From: Macropodus opercularis
Taxonomy: Eukaryota; Chordata; Actinopteri; Anabantiformes; Osphronemidae
DNA: 64,000 bases
Assembly (NCBI GenBank): GCA_030770545.1
Contig: CM061107.1
Location: 8,334,001-8,398,000 of the forward strand
Direction: 5' to 3'
Shown here: in pieces, positions 62,801 to 64,000 of the stretch
How the letters are laid out: every line of letters starts with the position of its first letter
Numbering within the stretch: position 1 is the stretch's first letter
Program-made: the position numbers and the translations under genes
The notes under the pieces: model-generated
What the model was told of the DNA's origin: nothing
Seen by the model: the letters and a program-made list of their open reading frames with translations, nothing else
The model's database searches: none

Positions 62801-63911
62801 CCTGTGTTGGCTGGAGAGAGAATCACGCAGACTTAACCTCTGAACGGTCCCAAGCTAAGCAAAGCAAAGCTGTGGTGTTAGTGTTGGTGTTAGTGATGCT
62901 GTGCTTGCGGCGGCGGTGGTGGTGATGGACAGCGTCAGCTAGAAACAGTGAGTGCTGGGAAAGCAGACGGCAGGCACTACGATGGCAAAATGGTTAAACA
63001 TTCATACAGTAATGTTCACGACAGGACACAGAATTGCTTTACTACAAAAGTTGCTATTTAGCAAAGTAACATGCTCTACATGGTTTAAGCTGCCAGAGCT
63101 CATGCAGTACATAGTTAAAAATAACACAGGTGAACCTTCATTTGACGGCTTTTCACCTTTTTCAGCACGATCCTCTATTCCAGGAGAAAAAGGACAATTT
63201 AAACATAAAGAGTCACAGAAAACTTCTAGGATATTTGGTTTAAAAACTAATCAATACCTTCTATCTCTCCACCAGAGGAGGCTATCTTGGACAGGTTCAG
63301 GTACGTGGTGCCAACAGCATCATTTGCTGTCAAACGATCCCTGCAATCACATACATGTACCACAACTCACAGGTAAATAATATGTAAATGCAGGCGCATG
63401 GTTATAGTCATCTATAAAAGAAAGTACATGAAACAGAAAAGCTTTTGAGTTTTCAGCAGGGAAACTACTGGGTGAACTATCACAGTAGCTTTCAGCACCT
63501 TCTGAGTGGCAACATTTTTCCAACTTTCCCCCACTCGCTCATTTCCCTTCAGCCTTCCTGGACCCGTGTTATCAGGCTGCTCGTTCACCCAGAAACACCA
63601 TGAACATTAGAGACGGTGCCAACAGGATCCCAGAGCCTGTAACTGAGGGGAAGGGAGGGGCCTCCACAGCACTGAGTCATGGGCTGCCGCATTATTCACA
63701 TGTGCTTGGTGACTGGGGGAGGACTCGCAATATAATACAGCTGACCACACTGCAGAAATATTGTGTTACACTTCCTCAGCCCCAAATAACTCAACAAAAC
63801 AACAATGCGTCTTCACATTCTCACTAAACCCAAATAAAAACAAGGGAAAAAGTCCAGTTTTACGTACCAATCAAAGACTGTCAGCTTGATACAGTCACAC
63901 ATTGAGGGAAA
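53343..63911 (-). CDS. myofl: Myoferlin-like ferlin, 3' part (5' end outside window)
   Basis: A large tail-anchored C2-domain protein of the dysferlin/myoferlin group, which acts in calcium-dependent membrane fusion and repair. Thirty-nine coding exons (plus one optional microexon) give the last 1,612 residues. Comparison with human MYOF (about 2,060 aa) puts the window start near residue 440-450, inside C2C. In order they encode the end of C2C, FerA, FerB, the DysF region, C2D, an extra central C2-like segment, C2E, C2F and one C-terminal membrane helix; exon coordinates are given with the segments. The tail ILLYSLPNYISMKIVKP is nearly that of myoferlin and unlike dysferlin (IYAFPNYAAMKLVKP). 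All junctions keep phase and there is no internal stop, so the gene looks intact. The -like symbol is chosen because the gene lies beside 17q21-type genes, whereas MYOF is on human chromosome 10. It could instead be annotated as myof. Confidence 0.93.
53964..55521 (-). other. myofl: Ferlin segment: C2F with lead-in
   Basis: Exons 55373-55521, 55146-55285, 54978-55066, 54812-54907, 54439-54580, 54233-54332 and 53964-54157. They encode LRTQGLVPEHVETRTLY, KLQMWVDVFPKSVGIPGPPF, KTDVHYRSLDGDGNFNWRFV, IIQIWDNDKFSLDDYLG and RGWWPCSIEQNG. The WDND and LDDYLG loops match functional C2F domains. Confidence 0.88.
55607..56584 (-). other. myofl: Ferlin segment: C2E
   Basis: Exons 56486-56584 (IDWWSKFYAS lead-in), 56281-56409, 56037-56192, 55860-55951 and 55607-55777. 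They encode VVGEFKGSFKVYPLPDDPG, VRIFVVRGIDLQPKDNNG then KCDPYVKITLG, and VYDYDLLTRDEKVGDTVIDL. Calcium-loop aspartates are present. Confidence 0.88.
56686..56697 (-). other. myofl: 12-nt ferlin microexon
   Basis: Read on the minus strand, a pyrimidine tract ending CTTCTCCAAAG precedes CATGTAGAGAAG and the donor GTGAGAGT. It encodes HVEK between EAK and EKETIDWWSKFYAS. Human MYOF has LTEK at the same position, so it is probably a constitutive exon. Confidence 0.65.
57348..58212 (-). other. myofl: Ferlin segment: central C2-like (between C2D and C2E)
   Basis: Exons 58111-58212, 57866-58027, 57503-57668 and 57348-57424. They encode MVPQGIRPVVQLTAVEILAW, SSPSLVVECGGQRVESVVIK and KVIDHRPFGRKPVVGQCTI, conserved across ferlins. 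Confidence 0.85.
58506..59270 (-). other. myofl: Ferlin segment: C2D
   Basis: Exons 59177-59270, 59025-59102, 58759-58940 and 58506-58661. They read YHLRVYIYQARNMTAMDNDS then FSDPYAHVSFLH, LNPTWDQTLIF and VVEFYDSDQV. The loop aspartates of DNDSFSDPY and YDSD are in place for calcium binding. Confidence 0.88.
59384..60824 (-). other. myofl: Ferlin segment: DysF domains
   Basis: Exons 60661-60824, 60233-60347, 59934-60036, 59631-59773 and 59384-59554. The nested DysF motifs are rich in tryptophan and arginine: GWEWEGDWFIDPEKG, FPGGEWKPASEPYTD, GWTWEDEWTVDVNRAVD, KMYHVHRRRRVVRPRKRG, SDTFRRRRWRRKMAP. Presence of DysF places the protein in the type I group with dysferlin, myoferlin and Fer1l5. 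Confidence 0.9.
60915..61324 (-). other. myofl: Ferlin segment: FerB
   Basis: Exons 61169-61324 and 60915-61046. They encode QNSMPDVIIWMLRGEKRVAY and ARIPAHQILFST with CGRHCGKTQTVFLK, then VNMWLGLSAHEKKFNSFSEG. This is the most strongly conserved part of the ferlin middle. Confidence 0.85.
61417..62376 (-). other. myofl: Ferlin segment: FerA region
   Basis: Exons 62199-62376, 61991-62115, 61753-61862 and 61417-61609. The first two encode the conserved IQFEVSIGNYGNKLDNTCKP and YYYLPWADSKPVV. The last two encode the four-helix FerA bundle (NQLAEVWLKLLNQLIEDIE; LKHLRDSALTTIKEGARRM), which in other ferlins interacts with membrane in a calcium-dependent manner. Confidence 0.85.
62489..62810 (-). 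other. myofl: Ferlin segment: C2C-FerA linker
   Basis: Exons 62686-62810 and 62489-62602. They encode TGESEVGFLPVFGPCYINLY and YRGRILVQLTTKLDEKLDK, as in myoferlin and dysferlin. The segment leads directly into the FerA region. Confidence 0.85.
63157..63174 (-). other. myofl: Optional 18-nt ferlin microexon
   Basis: On the minus strand a pyrimidine-rich tract ending CCTGGAATAG is followed by 18 nt and then GTGAAA. Inclusion would add EDRAEK between GEIE and ANTGESEVGF with phase kept on both sides, and exclusion also keeps phase. Human MYOF has a variable insert at the same place. This is a predicted alternative exon and is not counted in the 1,612 residues. Confidence 0.4.
63258..63911 (-). 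other. myofl: Ferlin segment: end of C2C
   Basis: Exons 63868-63911 and 63258-63340. They read CDCIKLTVFDWDRLTANDAV and GTTYLNLSKIASSGGEIE, the C2 strand with the calcium-loop aspartates of FDWD followed by the typical C2C exit. The preceding exons are beyond 64,000. Confidence 0.85.
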
Positions 63912-64000
63912 CTACAGCAAACACAAGGAAGAGGAGGAACATGGATGAAATTCATTCACAAGATTTATCGTTACTTTGAAGATTTCGTTCTCACATGATT

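Noticed and set aside
42924..63911. Plus-strand open frames antisense to kat7 and ferlin exons, such as 57289-57720 and 57970-58386
   Set aside because: They mirror conserved exons on the opposite strand and are shadows of them.

Overview
This is vertebrate nuclear DNA, almost certainly from a bony (teleost) fish. The evidence is spliced genes with GT-AG introns, fish-type versions of tac4, kat7, ptges3l, aarsd1 and a ferlin, (TG)n repeats, and decayed LINE and Tc1/mariner debris of the kind common in teleosts. There are no bacterial-type operons and no CRISPR array. All gene models were spliced by eye, checking that reading phase is kept across every junction.

Layout. Positions 1 to about 39,100 form a large gene-poor block in which I recognise no protein gene. 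It holds simple repeats, an AT-rich block, a few retroelement tails, one dead Tc1-like fragment and several GC-rich stretches that could be regulatory. At 39,120-39,300 a small CpG-rich patch carries an exon-like open frame on the minus strand that I cannot assign. From 41,040 rightwards the window is gene-dense: tac4 (+, 41,126-42,356), kat7 (-, 42,924-46,923), ptges3l (+, 47,928-49,240), aarsd1 (+, 49,712-52,324), and the last roughly 1,600 codons of a myoferlin-like ferlin (-, 53,343-63,911), whose 5' end lies beyond the right edge.

The genes are not one pathway. tac4 encodes a secreted neuropeptide precursor with two tachykinins. kat7 encodes a MYST histone acetyltransferase. ptges3l encodes a p23-like CS-domain protein. 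aarsd1 encodes an AlaX-type trans-editing enzyme. The ferlin is a tail-anchored multi-C2 membrane repair and fusion protein. They are linked by conserved neighbourhood: tac4-kat7 and ptges3l-aarsd1 are each neighbour pairs in mammals (human 17q21), here brought within about 1 kb of each other and followed by a ferlin whose mammalian relative MYOF lies on another chromosome. By comparison with the human order KAT7-TAC4-DLX4-DLX3, the left block could be part of a dlx3/dlx4 regulatory landscape, but no dlx exon is in the window and this is inference only.
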